64,000 nt of DNA from Sphingobacterium sp. BN32. Lineage in GTDB: Bacteria > Bacteroidota > Bacteroidia > Sphingobacteriales > Sphingobacteriaceae. The stretch lies in assembly GCF_030503615.1 (NCBI RefSeq), contig NZ_CP129963.1:2728001-2792000 (forward strand), read 5' to 3'. The notes beneath the pieces are model-generated. The model had not been told where the DNA came from, searched no databases, and was given only the letters and a program-made list of their open reading frames with translations. Of the stretch, positions 7,002-16,449 are shown piece by piece; positions within the stretch are counted from its first letter, which is position 1, and each line of letters opens with the position of its first letter. The position numbers and the translations under genes were made by a program.

Positions 7002-8375
7002 TTAAAACAGCACATCCTTGAGGATAAGCGTTGCAAAAGTAAAATAGATAATCAAGCCTGTGACGTCGACAATCGTGGATACGAAAGGAGCCGAGGAGCT
7101 AGCAGGGTCTGCTCCAAAACGACGTAAGATGAATGGCAACATGGAACCGACGAGCGACCCCCAAAGGACGACGCCCACCAAGGACAATCCTATGGCGCAA
7201 CCATAGAGATACCAAAGGTCGCCGTAGGTATGGCGGAATGCTTCTTCGACGGAGATACGGAAAAACCCGAGCCCACCCAGGATGACCCCCAGCAGTGTAC
7301 CCGACAAAATCTCGCGGCGCATTACGATCCACCAATCGCGCAAGGTCACCTCGCCCATCGCCATCGCTTGGATGATCAGCGTCGATGCTTGCGATCCGCT
7401 GTTCCCCCCACTCGACATGATCACCGGCATCAGCATCACCAGTACCGTCGTTAATTTATCTTCGTAGTGATTCAACACCGTCACCGTTAGTAGTTGCCCA
7501 AGGAATAAGACGATCAACCAGCCGGCTCTCTTTTTCACAAGATGAAAAATCGAGACGTCCAAGTAAGGCTCATCTAAAGCCTCGGTACCCCCGATACGTT
7601 GCATGTCTTCCGAGTACTCTTCGTTCGCCACCCAAAGGATATCATCGATCGTAACGATACCAAGCATGATGTCGCGATCATCGACAACCGGGAGGGCGAC
7701 ACGATTGTTCATCCGGAAGATAGCAACCGCTTCTTCCGCCGGGTCGTTTGCACGAAGTGAAATAAGTCGGTTATCGATCAAGTCGGAAACAACAGTTTCG
7801 GGATCCGCCAAAAGTACGTCCTTAATCCGGACGTCATCCATCAGCTTTCCCTCCGCATCGATGACATATAGAACATCGATCGTTTCGGATGCTCCACCAT
7901 ACCGACGGATGTGATCCAAGACACGCAGCATGGTCCAATGTTCTTTCACCGTGATGTAGTCCGGCGTCATCAGACGACCGACACTATCTTCGGGATAGCC
8001 GAGTAGTGAAAGTGCTTCTTTTCGTTCCTCTGGAGTCAACAGAATAATGAGTCTTTTTACAACGTCGCCAGTCAGCTCAGAGAAGAAGGAAGTACGGTCA
8101 TCGGGAGGCATCTCGTTAAGGAGTTCACGGATGGTAGAAGCCTTAAGTTTTTTGAAGATCCGCTCTTGGGTTGGGAAGTCCAAAATACGGAAAACATTAA
8201 CGGCTCTTTTGAGACTTAAGGTCTCTAAAAACAGAGGTCCATGTTCAGGAAGTTCGTCAATTAACTCCTCCACATCGGAGATGTTCAATTCGTTTAAATA
8301 ATCTGCAAGCTCCGCCTGATCTCCGCGCTCAATCAATTGCTCCACATGTGCTACTAGCATTGCTAATTCTTCCAT
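7002..8375 (-). CDS. mgtE: Magnesium transporter MgtE
   Basis: 457 residues, a full-length MgtE. The N-terminal helical Mg-sensing domain (about 1-125) contains the LLNEMPPDDRTSFF segment. Two CBS domains follow (about 130-255, with ALPVVDDRDIMLGIVTIDDI). Five C-terminal membrane helices (about 280-455) include PVIMSSGGNSGSQASTL, the pore-lining motif of the family. It is a homodimeric inner-membrane Mg2+ channel gated by cytosolic magnesium. The gene is single, with no partner in an operon. Confidence 0.95.
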   Translation of the reverse strand: MEELAMLVAHVEQLIERGDQAELADYLNELNISDVEELIDELPEHGPLFLETLSLKRAVNVFRILDFPTQERIFKKLKASTIRELLNEMPPDDRTSFFSELTGDVVKRLIILLTPEERKEALSLLGYPEDSVGRLMTPDYITVKEHWTMLRVLDHIRRYGGASETIDVLYVIDAEGKLMDDVRIKDVLLADPETVVSDLIDNRLISLRANDPAEEAVAIFRMNNRVALPVVDDRDIMLGIVTIDDILWVANEEYSEDMQRIGGTEALDEPYLDVSIFHLVKKRAGWLIVLFLGQLLTVTVLNHYEDKLTTVLVMLMPVIMSSGGNSGSQASTLIIQAMAMGEVTLRDWWIVMRREILSGTLLGVILGGLGFFRISVEEAFRHTYGDLWYLYGCAIGLSLVGVVLWGSLVGSMLPFILRRFGADPASSSAPFVSTIVDVTGLIIYFTFATLILKDVLF

Positions 8376-9014
8376 ACCTTTCCTCTATTTTATCGTTCCT
8401 ACATTGGTGCCAAAAATTCGTTTGTGCAAAAGTCGTTTATTTTACCTGAAAAATATAATTAAATTTCTGACGTGTAGCAAGGCGGCTAGAACCAAGAAAA
8501 AAGCGCGATAACAGCCGTCCCCTATACTGCCACTATGTCAGCAAAAATAAAAACGAAAATATCCGAATAATTTGCTGCGACGAAGCTGATCAAGTGTCGC
8601 TAAATTCTCCAAAAAATATTGAGTCTAATTTCCCGGCCTAAAAAATCCGCGTCGCAAAATAATCGCTATACCCCTGCACCACTCAGGTGGAGTCGACGAC
8701 TACTTCCAGCCATGCCTCCGGCAGTCGGCAAAAAATTTCCTAAAAGATGGAATACTATAAAAAAAACGTAATTTCACTTCCGAAAATTAGACGCCATTAG
8801 ACAGTAAAAGAGGCAAGCTTAAATAAGCATAAAAAGTCTCTACAAGGGAAAACGAAGTCAAATTTCAAGATAAAATCATATGTTTCAATAAACATATATA
8901 AAACTACTAATCAATATATTAACATCATCAAATAAAACAATAGATAAAACATAAATATTGAATTTATACTAATATTTTTAGCATTCGTTGTTTTAAGCCA
9001 TTATCATAACACAT
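8376..9014. other. 639-base intergenic region, no gene recognised
   Basis: This is the divergent gap between mgtE and the following + gene. Most is very AT-rich (8740-9010). A GC-richer patch at about 8670-8735 contains the small dyad CCACTCAGGTGG and CGACT/AGTCG arms around CTTCCAGCC. Another patch at about 8475-8540 is also GC-rich. No open frame, tRNA or known RNA family is recognised in it. The patches could be relics of a gene or a small RNA. Confidence 0.4.
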
Positions 9015-11825
9015 ATGAATATAATTATCAGATATTTAACATTAATAACATTAACCATATATACAGGAACAGTTTTTGGACAGCTCATTGACAACGAGCA
9101 ACCCCATTCATCCGTAAAATGGGAGCAGATAAACCGTCCTAATTTCCAGCTGATCTTCCCTCATGAATTCAGAAACTCAGCCTCTCTCCTAGCCCATAAA
9201 ATCGACAGCATGCTTATCTTCGCTAGTCAGGATCTAGGCAAAAAACCAAAGAAGGTATCCATTATTCTTCACGAAAACCACATCGAACAGAACGGATTTG
9301 CACAGCTGGCACCACGAAAGGTGGAGGCTTTTTCTACTCCCGGACCAGCGTCGGACAACCAGGAATGGTTACCGAATTTGATACAACACGAGTTGCGACA
9401 TGTAGCACAATTTGACAAGTTGACAGGCAGAATGAGCGCGCCATTTTTGGAGCAATTGGCGCTTGCTTTCTATGGAATTCACCTTCCGGCTTGGTACTTT
9501 GAAGGAGATGCCGTCTCCATCGAAACGCAATTTTCAAGTGGAGGTCGAGGCCGACTTCCCTCCTTTTTGATGCCACTTCGAACGAATGAAATGACTGGCA
9601 AAAGCTATACTTTCGACAAAAACATACTCGGCTCTTTTCGGGATATCACTCCCTCATATTACCTCACCGGCTACCTGATGAACACCTACCTGACGAACCA
9701 TTTTGGGTACCCCGTGAAGGAGCAAATCATGGAGGATATGAGGAAGCATTTGCTCCGACCCTACAACTTCAATCGAGCACTTCGGAAGGCAACAAACATG
9801 AATAGTCATGACCTCTATAAGGCTACTATTTCGGAGCTCAAAACGACCTGGAAAGACAGCGAAAATCTCCTAAGTCAAGCGGAGATCAGACCCAATAATG
9901 AGCGTTATTTTTCGCATCTTTTCCTCCCACAGTCGGACGGATCCGATGCAACATATTACCTTTTTCAGTCGCCCCAAGAGGTCTCCCAACTCCGAGAATG
10001 GAGGGCTGGAAAAGAGAAAACATTGCTAAAAATTGGCTATCAACTGACTCCATATTTCCACCAATCGGGCGATTTTATCGTTTGGGATGAGATCCGAAAG
10101 GATGGCAGATTTGGAAAACAAACCTATAATATTATTCGATTATACAATATTAAAACCGGTCGTTCGGAGAGCATTTCTCGAAATTCGCGCCTTTACAGCC
10201 CTATAATCGACGCAGAGAAAGGAGCTATATACGCAGTCCAAGTGGATCGAGATAATGCCGCTAGCCTCGTTTATATCGATATTATTTCCAAGGAACAGAC
10301 AAAAATTATCGATTTCCCGACAGGAATCTTGATCCAACAGCCTGCATTGAGCGAGAAAAAGGATAAGATTGTAGCGATTGCAGTGAGTGAAAAAGGGACA
10401 AATCTGATGGAAATTAACCTTCAAACAAAGGCTACTTCTCTTGTTTTCCCCTGGTCAAATCAGCAATTTGAACGCCCAATATACGCCGGAGATGATTTAA
10501 TCTTCAAGGCACATTTCGACCAAATCGACAATATTTACCGTTACTCCAAAGCCGAAAATAAGACCTATAGATTGAGTAATTCTGCCTTTGGTGCCTTCTA
10601 TCCTTCCCTCGCTAGCGATGGAAATCTTCTCTATAATGAGTACCAAAATGATGGATATAGACTGGCAAAATTGGAATTGACTGATGAAAATCGGATGGAA
10701 ATTCAGCCTGTTTTCGAGGCTCCGGCAACGACAGATAAGCAAATTTCTGGTTCGTTTTCGAACAGTTTGGCTGTAGAAGATGGCGACTTTGAGGTCAAAA
10801 AATACAATACCCTAAGCGACTTTTTCAACTTCCATAGCCTTAGTATTAGCGACAATAACTTCGAAGATTTCGACAATTACAAGCCAGGAATCTTCTGGTT
10901 AGCGAACGATTTAATGAATACAAGTCAGTTAAAATTAGGCTACGAATATGATATGGATCTCGAAAAAAGCTTCTATACAGCCGAGCTTGTATATCAAAAA
11001 TACTATCCGAAATTTATTGCCAAGTACCAAAATAGAGGACGAATCGGCTATGCAAAATCCTCAAATCCTAATGTCGAAACTGTACAATTCGACTATCGCG
11101 ATCACTATTATTCGCTCGAAATGCAGCTCCCTTTTTCCCTATATCGTGGAAATAACATCTATAGTTTCGGCATCAATGTGGGGACTTCCTACCAGAAAAA
11201 CTACGATTTGAGCATAAATAATTTAAAGAATTTTAATGAAGAAATTGTTCTTCCGATGAATTACATTGCCTATTTCAATCGCAATGCACGCCGCAGCAAC
11301 ATGGATCTGGTGCCGCGCTGGGGACAAAATATCAGTCTTATTTACCGCCACCTACCCTTTGAAAAGGAACTCGACGGCAACCTGTTTGCAATCAAATCCA
11401 ACTTCTTTTTTCCTGGATTTTTCAGCAATCATGCCTTCCAAGCGCGCTTCAATTACCAGAATAATACCGGCAGATTTGATAACTCCTACGAGATCCCGAT
11501 GATCAGCGCATTCGGGCATTTTAAGTCCGGAAAAGTCTCCAATAACTTAATGTTGAACTACAGATTTCCCATCGCATACCCCGATTGGACAATCGGATCG
11601 CTAGCCTATATCAAGCGTTTCCACGGTTACTTCTTCGCAGACTACCAAAACTTACATGACAGCGATATCGCCCCTAAAACCTATGGAATCGGCCTCTCCG
11701 CAGACCTCAATATCTTCCGATATAAACTGCCCGATATTGGTATCGGTAGCAAACTGAGCTACATCAATGATGCCAGTGCAAAGAATAAAATAGTGCCGAG
11801 TTTTAGTTTTTCTTACTCTTACTAG
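9015..11825 (+). CDS. Secreted HExxH metallopeptidase-like protein with propeller and barrel-like C-terminus
   Basis: 936 residues. A signal peptide is likely at 1-22 (ending TVFGQ). At 125-129 HELRH is a zinc-protease HExxH motif in a peptidase MA-like domain, and further possible ligands follow in the helix ending AWYFEGDAVSIE. Residues about 300-600 carry repeated Tyr/Asp-rich strands like a TolB/WD40-type propeller (for example YNIIRLYNIKTGRSESIS). Residues about 640-936 alternate aromatic and polar strands and end in FSFSYSY, an outer-membrane beta-barrel-like terminus. Homologous Bacteroidota proteins are annotated as outer-membrane or TolB-like; the substrate is unknown. The stop codon is the first triplet of a heptad array. 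Confidence 0.75.
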   Translation: MNIIIRYLTLITLTIYTGTVFGQLIDNEQPHSSVKWEQINRPNFQLIFPHEFRNSASLLAHKIDSMLIFASQDLGKKPKKVSIILHENHIEQNGFAQLAPRKVEAFSTPGPASDNQEWLPNLIQHELRHVAQFDKLTGRMSAPFLEQLALAFYGIHLPAWYFEGDAVSIETQFSSGGRGRLPSFLMPLRTNEMTGKSYTFDKNILGSFRDITPSYYLTGYLMNTYLTNHFGYPVKEQIMEDMRKHLLRPYNFNRALRKATNMNSHDLYKATISELKTTWKDSENLLSQAEIRPNNERYFSHLFLPQSDGSDATYYLFQSPQEVSQLREWRAGKEKTLLKIGYQLTPYFHQSGDFIVWDEIRKDGRFGKQTYNIIRLYNIKTGRSESISRNSRLYSPIIDAEKGAIYAVQVDRDNAASLVYIDIISKEQTKIIDFPTGILIQQPALSEKKDKIVAIAVSEKGTNLMEINLQTKATSLVFPWSNQQFERPIYAGDDLIFKAHFDQIDNIYRYSKAENKTYRLSNSAFGAFYPSLASDGNLLYNEYQNDGYRLAKLELTDENRMEIQPVFEAPATTDKQISGSFSNSLAVEDGDFEVKKYNTLSDFFNFHSLSISDNNFEDFDNYKPGIFWLANDLMNTSQLKLGYEYDMDLEKSFYTAELVYQKYYPKFIAKYQNRGRIGYAKSSNPNVETVQFDYRDHYYSLEMQLPFSLYRGNNIYSFGINVGTSYQKNYDLSINNLKNFNEEIVLPMNYIAYFNRNARRSNMDLVPRWGQNISLIYRHLPFEKELDGNLFAIKSNFFFPGFFSNHAFQARFNYQNNTGRFDNSYEIPMISAFGHFKSGKVSNNLMLNYRFPIAYPDWTIGSLAYIKRFHGYFFADYQNLHDSDIAPKTYGIGLSADLNIFRYKLPDIGIGSKLSYINDASAKNKIVPSFSFSYSY

Positions 11826-11857
11826 TATTTAGTAGTTAGTAGTTAGTGTTTAGACCT
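11823..11857 (+). repeat. Five-heptad TAG array, type 2, supplying a stop codon
   Basis: Five 7-bp units, TAGTATT first and TAGACCT last. The first TAG (11823-11825) is the stop codon of the preceding gene. Confidence 0.92.
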
Positions 11858-11868
11858 AGGGCTGCTAT

Positions 11869-11903
11869 CTAGACATTAGATGTGAGATTTTAGATATTAG
11901 AGT
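11869..11903 (+). repeat. Five-heptad TAG array, type 1
   Basis: Five units of TTAGAYW with slight decay (CTAGACA, TGAGATT), followed directly by ATGGCGCC, the left arm of the terminator hairpin. It is placed 11 bases after the type 2 array. Confidence 0.88.
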
Positions 11904-11905
11904 AT

Positions 11906-11929
11906 GGCGCCGATTAGGCGCCTTTTTTT
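11906..11929 (+). terminator. GGCGCC hairpin terminator (locus B)
   Basis: GGCGCC (11906-11911) pairs with GGCGCC (11917-11922) over loop GATTA, then seven T. It is the probable terminator of the metallopeptidase-like gene. Confidence 0.85.
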
Positions 11930-11974
11930 CTAGGATATTTTGCTTTTAGCTAAAAAGGAAGGGGTGTTTGTCTT

Positions 11975-12126
11975 GAACCAGGAAAGGAAGGATTTTAGGA
12001 TAATCAGGATCGATGTATTTTTCCGTTATAAGTAGGACGCCAATGCGTAGAGACGTTTCACTAAACGTCTCCAATATTACCAAGCAAAACATCCTGCCCA
12101 TCCTTAAATCCTTCCTTTCCTAGTTC
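11975..12126 (-). repeat. Palindromic miniature element, copy B
   Basis: 152 bp with ends GAACCAGGAAAGGAAGGAT (11975-11993) and, with one mismatch, its complement (12108-12126). The 38-bp core lies at 12035-12072 in the orientation opposite to copy A. An end-only fragment (CATCCTTAAATCCTTC...) follows at about 12180-12215. Confidence 0.85.
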
Positions 12127-12131
12127 AGAAA

Positions 12132-12166
12132 TAGTATTTAGTAGGTAGTACTTAGTATTTAGACCT
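12132..12166 (+). repeat. Five-heptad TAG array, type 2
   Basis: Five units of TAGTANT ending in TAGACCT and followed by ATGGCG. It abuts the right end of palindromic element B rather than a gene. Confidence 0.88.
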
Positions 12167-12284
12167 ATGGCGAAACATCCTGCACATCCTTAAATCCTTC
12201 ACTTCCTGACACAAGACAAACACCCCTCTCTTCTGTAGTTCAAAGACAAATGCCCCCTATCTAAAATCCTTACTACCTATATAA

Positions 12285-12324
12285 AAAAAGAGAGAGCTAT
12301 CATAATGATAGCTCTCTCTTTTTA
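12285..12324. terminator. Bidirectional terminator between repeat locus B and pgk
   Basis: A long stem, AAAGAGAGAGCTATCA paired with its complement over a short loop, has an A-run on the left and a T-run on the right. It can end transcripts in both directions. Confidence 0.85.
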
Positions 12325-12348
12325 TATAACCTCTTGATATTCCGCAAA

Positions 12349-12383
12349 AGGTCTAAATACTAACTACTAAATACTAACTACTA
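12349..12383 (-). repeat. Five-heptad TAG array, type 2, downstream of pgk
   Basis: On the minus strand five units of TAGTAKT end in TAGACCT. The array starts 10 bases after the pgk stop codon and reads in the pgk direction, towards the terminator at 12285-12324. Confidence 0.9.
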
Positions 12384-12393
12384 TTACCAAGTA

Positions 12394-13584
12394 CTAGTCT
12401 AAAATTGCTTTAACCCCTGGTAAAGTTTTGCCTTCCATGTATTCTAGAAGAGCTCCACCACCGGTACTTACATAGCTTACATGTTCTGTCATTCCGAATT
12501 TAGATACTGCTGCTGCTGAGTCACCACCACCGATTAGGGAGAATGCTCCACGTTCTGTTGCGGCTACGACAGCGTCTGCGACAGCTTTTGTTCCTTTAGC
12601 AAAGGTATCCATTTCAAACACACCCATTGGGCCATTCCATAATAAGGTATTGGATGCCATAATAACATCGTGGAAGTGCTCTGAAGACTCTTTACCGATA
12701 TCTAAACCTTGCATATCGGCAGGGATTTCATCGTTAGGACCGTCATATACATTGGCGTCATTAGCGAAACGATCGGCGATCTGAGCATCGGTTGGCAACA
12801 CAAGGTTAACACCTTTTTCATCCGCTTTTTTAACCAGTTCGTTTGCCAAATCAAGTTTATCTAGTTCAACTAATGATTTACCGATTTCACCACCGCGCGC
12901 TTTCACGAAAGTATAAGCCATACCACCGCCAATGATTAAATTATCTACCTTATCTAATAACGCTTCGATAAGCTCTAATTTATCAGATACTTTTGCACCG
13001 CCCATGATAGCTGTAAATGGACGCTCAGGCTTATTCATTACCTTTTCTGCATTCTCGATTTCACGAGCCATCAGGTATCCGAAGTATTTGTTGTTCGGGA
13101 AGAATTCGGCGATTACTGCTGTAGATGCATGCGCTCTATGTGCTGTTCCGAAGGCATCATTAACATAAACATCGCCTAGCTTAGCTAGCTTCTCAGCGAA
13201 GTCGCGATCACCTTTTTCCTCTTCTTTGTAGAAGCGTAGGTTCTCTAATAGTAATACCTGTCCTGCTTCCAATGCTGCCGCTTTATCAACTGCTTCCTGA
13301 CCGATACAATCATCAGCAAACTGTACTTCCACGCCTAACACATCAGAAAGATGCTTTACGATATGTTTAAGGGAATATTTGTCCGTAGGTCCCTCTTTTG
13401 GTCTTCCTAAGTGGGACATTAAAATAACAGAACCGCCGTCCTTAAGAATCTTTTTGATTGTCGGTGCAGCTCCTTGAATACGGTTATCATCAGTAATATT
13501 GAAGTTCTCGTCAAGTGGCACATTGAAATCAACTCTGATCAGTGCTTTTTTTCCGTTAAAATTTAAATCGTCGATAGTTTTCAT
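12394..13584 (-). CDS. pgk: Phosphoglycerate kinase
   Basis: 396 residues, the normal bacterial length. Transfers phosphate between 1,3-bisphosphoglycerate and ADP in glycolysis. Signatures are [12 protein letters not shown] (about 17-28), [10 protein letters not shown] (about 58-67), [22 protein letters not shown] and the C-terminal nucleotide motif GGGDSAAAV. Single gene; the terminator of the upstream sppA gene precedes it. A weak promoter-like TATCTTTA lies at 13617-13624 on the minus strand. Confidence 0.98.
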   Translation of the reverse strand: MKTIDDLNFNGKKALIRVDFNVPLDENFNITDDNRIQGAAPTIKKILKDGGSVILMSHLGRPKEGPTDKYSLKHIVKHLSDVLGVEVQFADDCIGQEAVDKAAALEAGQVLLLENLRFYKEEEKGDRDFAEKLAKLGDVYVNDAFGTAHRAHASTAVIAEFFPNNKYFGYLMAREIENAEKVMNKPERPFTAIMGGAKVSDKLELIEALLDKVDNLIIGGGMAYTFVKARGGEIGKSLVELDKLDLANELVKKADEKGVNLVLPTDAQIADRFANDANVYDGPNDEIPADMQGLDIGKESSEHFHDVIMASNTLLWNGPMGVFEMDTFAKGTKAVADAVVAATERGAFSLIGGGDSAAAVSKFGMTEHVSYVSTGGGALLEYMEGKTLPGVKAILD

Positions 13585-13625
13585 ATTGTATTTTTCTTTC
13601 CGGTTGATTTTGGGACTAAAGATAT

Positions 13626-13667
13626 AAAAAAGGCGCTGATTGAGAAATCTTCATCAGCGCCTTTTTA
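13626..13667 (-). terminator. Terminator of sppA
   Basis: Stem AAAAAGGCGCTGAT and its complement around an about 12-base loop, with T-runs on both sides. It lies between the sppA stop (13732) and the pgk start (13584). Its GGCGC arms resemble, but do not match, the heptad-linked hairpins. Confidence 0.8.
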
Positions 13668-13731
13668 CTTATTTTACATGCTTTTATGAGTTTTCATTTT
13701 CTTGAATTTCAACAAAAGCTGTTATTTTTTA

Positions 13732-15501
13732 TTAATATATTTCAATCATATAAGGTATACGTGCTTGTATTCCAGATTGCATAGTAACGCGTTTAAGCTC
13801 TTGTAAGTACTTGGCATACTCGCCTAGTTCTTCGTCGATTAGCATTCCTTTCACTTTCTCCTTAGAAACCGACCATATTTCAGACAATGGATCTTTCGCC
13901 CGAGGGTACTCTGTAACACGATAATCGGTTAATTTAGCTTTCGCAGCCGCAGCTTTAACAGCCTCGTCTAAGGTTGCTAAGCGGTCGACCAGGTTTAATT
14001 CAACAGCTTGCGCGCCAGTCCATACTCTACCCTGCCCGATACTATCAACGTTGGCCACAGACATCTTTCTGCCATCAGCAACACGCTTCATGAACACTTG
14101 GTAGACGCGATTTACACTACCTTGAATGATGCTCTTTTCTTCTTCTGTCAACGGTCTGTCCATATCCACATCCATATCTGCAAATTTTCCAGTTTTGACC
14201 GCATCGAAATGAACACCTAGCTTCTCATTGAAGAGCTTCTGAAAGCTTGGGATAACACCGAACACACCAATAGAACCAGTCAGTGTAGTAGGATCCGCGA
14301 AGATAGAGTCTGCCGCAGCAGATATATAGTAACCGCCTGATGCAGCATAATCGCCCATGGATACAATCACCGGTTTCACTTTCTTAGTAAGTTCAACTTC
14401 TCTCCAGATAACATCGGATGCTAATGCAGAACCTCCCGGAGAATTCACACGCAATACAACAGCTTTGATCTTATCATCGTTACGCAACTCACGTAATTCT
14501 CTAGATAATTTATCACCACCAATCATCCCAGTAGAACCCTCACCGTCTACAATAGCACCATAAGCGTACATAACCGCTACACGATCTGCAGTACCTTTGC
14601 CAGTCGAAGGCGTATTTTTATAATCCAATAAAGAGATCGTAGGTATATCCTTCTTGCTGTCGATTCCTAGCTTTTCTTTAATTTTCGCTAATATCTCATC
14701 CTTATATAAAAGGCTGTCGACAAACTTTAGTTTCACTGCATCCTCAGGGTATCTAATCGAGTAGTTGTCGGCAATTCCACGAACACCATCTGCATTCAGC
14801 TTTCTACCAGTAGCGATATCTTTTACAAATGTTGAATAGATACTCCCTAAATAAGAGTTTACTTGTTCGCGGTTAGCCTCGCTCATACTATTCATAATAT
14901 ATGGTTCAACCGCACTTTTATAAGTTCCCACTTTCAGCACCTGCATATCCACACCTACTTTATCTAAAGCGTCTTTAAAGAACATAACTGAACTGGCTAA
15001 CCCTCTAAAGTCTAAGCCGCCTTCAGGGTGTAAGTATATTTGATCAGCAACGGAACTAAGGTAGTAGGCCTTTTGCGTAAAGTTTTCACTGTAGGCAACG
15101 ACAAACTTTCCAGATGCTTTGAAGTCCTGAATAGCGTCGCGGATTGCTTTCATCGTTGCGAAACCCGTGTTAACACCTTTAACATTTAGATAAATACCTT
15201 TGATATTGGAGTCTTCCTTTGCCGCCTGAATTCGAGAAAGAATATCATTTAAGCCTATGCTGCGCATGCTGCTATAGCCCGGCATATCAAGCCCCTCGAA
15301 TGGATTGGGTTCTGTTTTTTCGGTAATGCTGTGGTCTAATGTAACCAGCAACACCGCATTGCTCGGAGTAACGGTTTCCGACGTCGGAGACACCGTGCTC
15401 ACCATGTATGTAACAATACCAATCAGGATAAAAAACATCAGAATACTGCTAATCATTATACCTGTAATGGTCGCTAATACGTATTTAAAGAATGACTTCA
15501 T
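13732..15501 (-). CDS. sppA: Signal peptide peptidase SppA, long form
   Basis: 589 residues, corresponding to the 67-kDa tandem-domain SppA. It is an inner-membrane serine protease that degrades cleaved signal peptides. The N-terminal anchor is about residues 8-35. The general base lysine is in GTYKSAVEPY (Lys195) and the nucleophile in DYAASGGYY (Ser388), in the usual order for the long form. The C-terminal half contains the S49 core (VLRVNSPGGSALASD). Divergent from folK. Confidence 0.95.
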   Translation of the reverse strand: MKSFFKYVLATITGIMISSILMFFILIGIVTYMVSTVSPTSETVTPSNAVLLVTLDHSITEKTEPNPFEGLDMPGYSSMRSIGLNDILSRIQAAKEDSNIKGIYLNVKGVNTGFATMKAIRDAIQDFKASGKFVVAYSENFTQKAYYLSSVADQIYLHPEGGLDFRGLASSVMFFKDALDKVGVDMQVLKVGTYKSAVEPYIMNSMSEANREQVNSYLGSIYSTFVKDIATGRKLNADGVRGIADNYSIRYPEDAVKLKFVDSLLYKDEILAKIKEKLGIDSKKDIPTISLLDYKNTPSTGKGTADRVAVMYAYGAIVDGEGSTGMIGGDKLSRELRELRNDDKIKAVVLRVNSPGGSALASDVIWREVELTKKVKPVIVSMGDYAASGGYYISAAADSIFADPTTLTGSIGVFGVIPSFQKLFNEKLGVHFDAVKTGKFADMDVDMDRPLTEEEKSIIQGSVNRVYQVFMKRVADGRKMSVANVDSIGQGRVWTGAQAVELNLVDRLATLDEAVKAAAAKAKLTDYRVTEYPRAKDPLSEIWSVSKEKVKGMLIDEELGEYAKYLQELKRVTMQSGIQARIPYMIEIY

Positions 15502-15578
15502 AGAATTGTATGTGATTTTAATTCTAGTAAAAATAAGGTATTATTCGAATTATCTTAAACTATTCTTATATTAATCGG

Positions 15579-16067
15579 ATGAATATAGTTTACCTATTAA
15601 CTGGAGCAAACATTGGGGATCCGAGACAACAGTTGAAGGATGCGAAGGTTGAAATTGCAGAGCGCGTCGGGAAGATTATCAAGGAATCTTCCGTCTATGA
15701 ATCTGAAGCTTGGGGTGTTGAGGATCAACCGATATTCCTAAACCAGGTCTTGGAAGTTATTACGCCACTTTCTGCTGCTAAAGTGTTGCAGACAATCCAA
15801 CAAATTGAGCTGGTGTTAGGAAGAATCCGAGCGCAGCGCTGGGGCTCAAGAACAATAGACATCGACATTTTATACTATAATAATGACATTATACACGAAC
15901 CTGATTTGCAGGTTCCTCACCCCTATATACAGGAACGTAACTTTACACTAATTCCTCTAAGTGAGATTGCTCCCAATTTCGAACACCCTATTTTCAAAAA
16001 AACAAATCAACAACTATTGATGGATTCCAAAGATCCACTGAATGTAAATATTGCCAAACATGAGTGA
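15579..16067 (+). CDS. folK: 2-amino-4-hydroxy-6-hydroxymethyldihydropteridine pyrophosphokinase
   Basis: 162 residues, typical FolK. Transfers pyrophosphate from ATP to the pterin in folate synthesis. GANIGDPRQQL (8-18), the pterin loop WGVEDQPIFLNQVLEV, the signature RWGSRTIDIDILYY (two catalytic Asp) and PHPYIQERNFTLIPL are all present. The last 8 bases overlap the start of the Hpt gene, so the two are translationally coupled. Confidence 0.96.
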   Translation: MNIVYLLTGANIGDPRQQLKDAKVEIAERVGKIIKESSVYESEAWGVEDQPIFLNQVLEVITPLSAAKVLQTIQQIELVLGRIRAQRWGSRTIDIDILYYNNDIIHEPDLQVPHPYIQERNFTLIPLSEIAPNFEHPIFKKTNQQLLMDSKDPLNVNIAKHE

Positions 16068-16449
16068 TTTTAAAATTATTAACCCGGACGTACTAAAAAG
16101 CAGTATGATGAATAATATGGAGATGGTCAAACAGTTGATCGCTCTGTTTCTAACGCAAGGCAAGGTTGATTTCGAGACCTTGGAAAATGCAGTTAGCGAA
16201 AAGAATTATCAAGAAATAGGATCTAAAGCACACCATATCAAACCGACGATGGAATATATTGGTGCTTCAAACCTGAGGATGTTATTTCAAGATTTAGAAC
16301 AAAAAGCAAAGAGCAATAGCTCAATCGAAGAAATTGAGGAAGCTTTTTCCATGCTAAAGAGAGATTTTAATGCAGCGATGCTTGAACTTGAAAGTTATTC
16401 TACCTCATTAGCTGATGCCTCATTCGGTACAGAAGCAAAATGCAAATAA
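16060..16449 (+). CDS. Orphan Hpt-domain phosphotransfer protein
   Basis: 129 residues, all helical. AHHIKPTMEYIGA matches the AHxLK pattern of histidine phosphotransfer domains, with His58 the likely phospho-acceptor. It would relay phosphate between a hybrid kinase and a response regulator in the cytosol. The hybrid kinase at 35250 is one candidate partner in this window (inference). The ATG at 16060 overlaps folK by 8 bases (ATGAGTGA); a TTG at 16051 is less likely. The 3' end overlaps the convergent pssA gene by 55 bases, an unusually long coding overlap. Confidence 0.8.
   Translation: MSDFKIINPDVLKSSMMNNMEMVKQLIALFLTQGKVDFETLENAVSEKNYQEIGSKAHHIKPTMEYIGASNLRMLFQDLEQKAKSNSSIEEIEEAFSMLKRDFNAAMLELESYSTSLADASFGTEAKCK

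Noticed and set aside
8670..8735. Sigma-54 promoter or riboswitch upstream of the metallopeptidase-like gene
   Set aside because: No TGGCAC-N5-TTGC element and no known riboswitch core; only short dyads are present.
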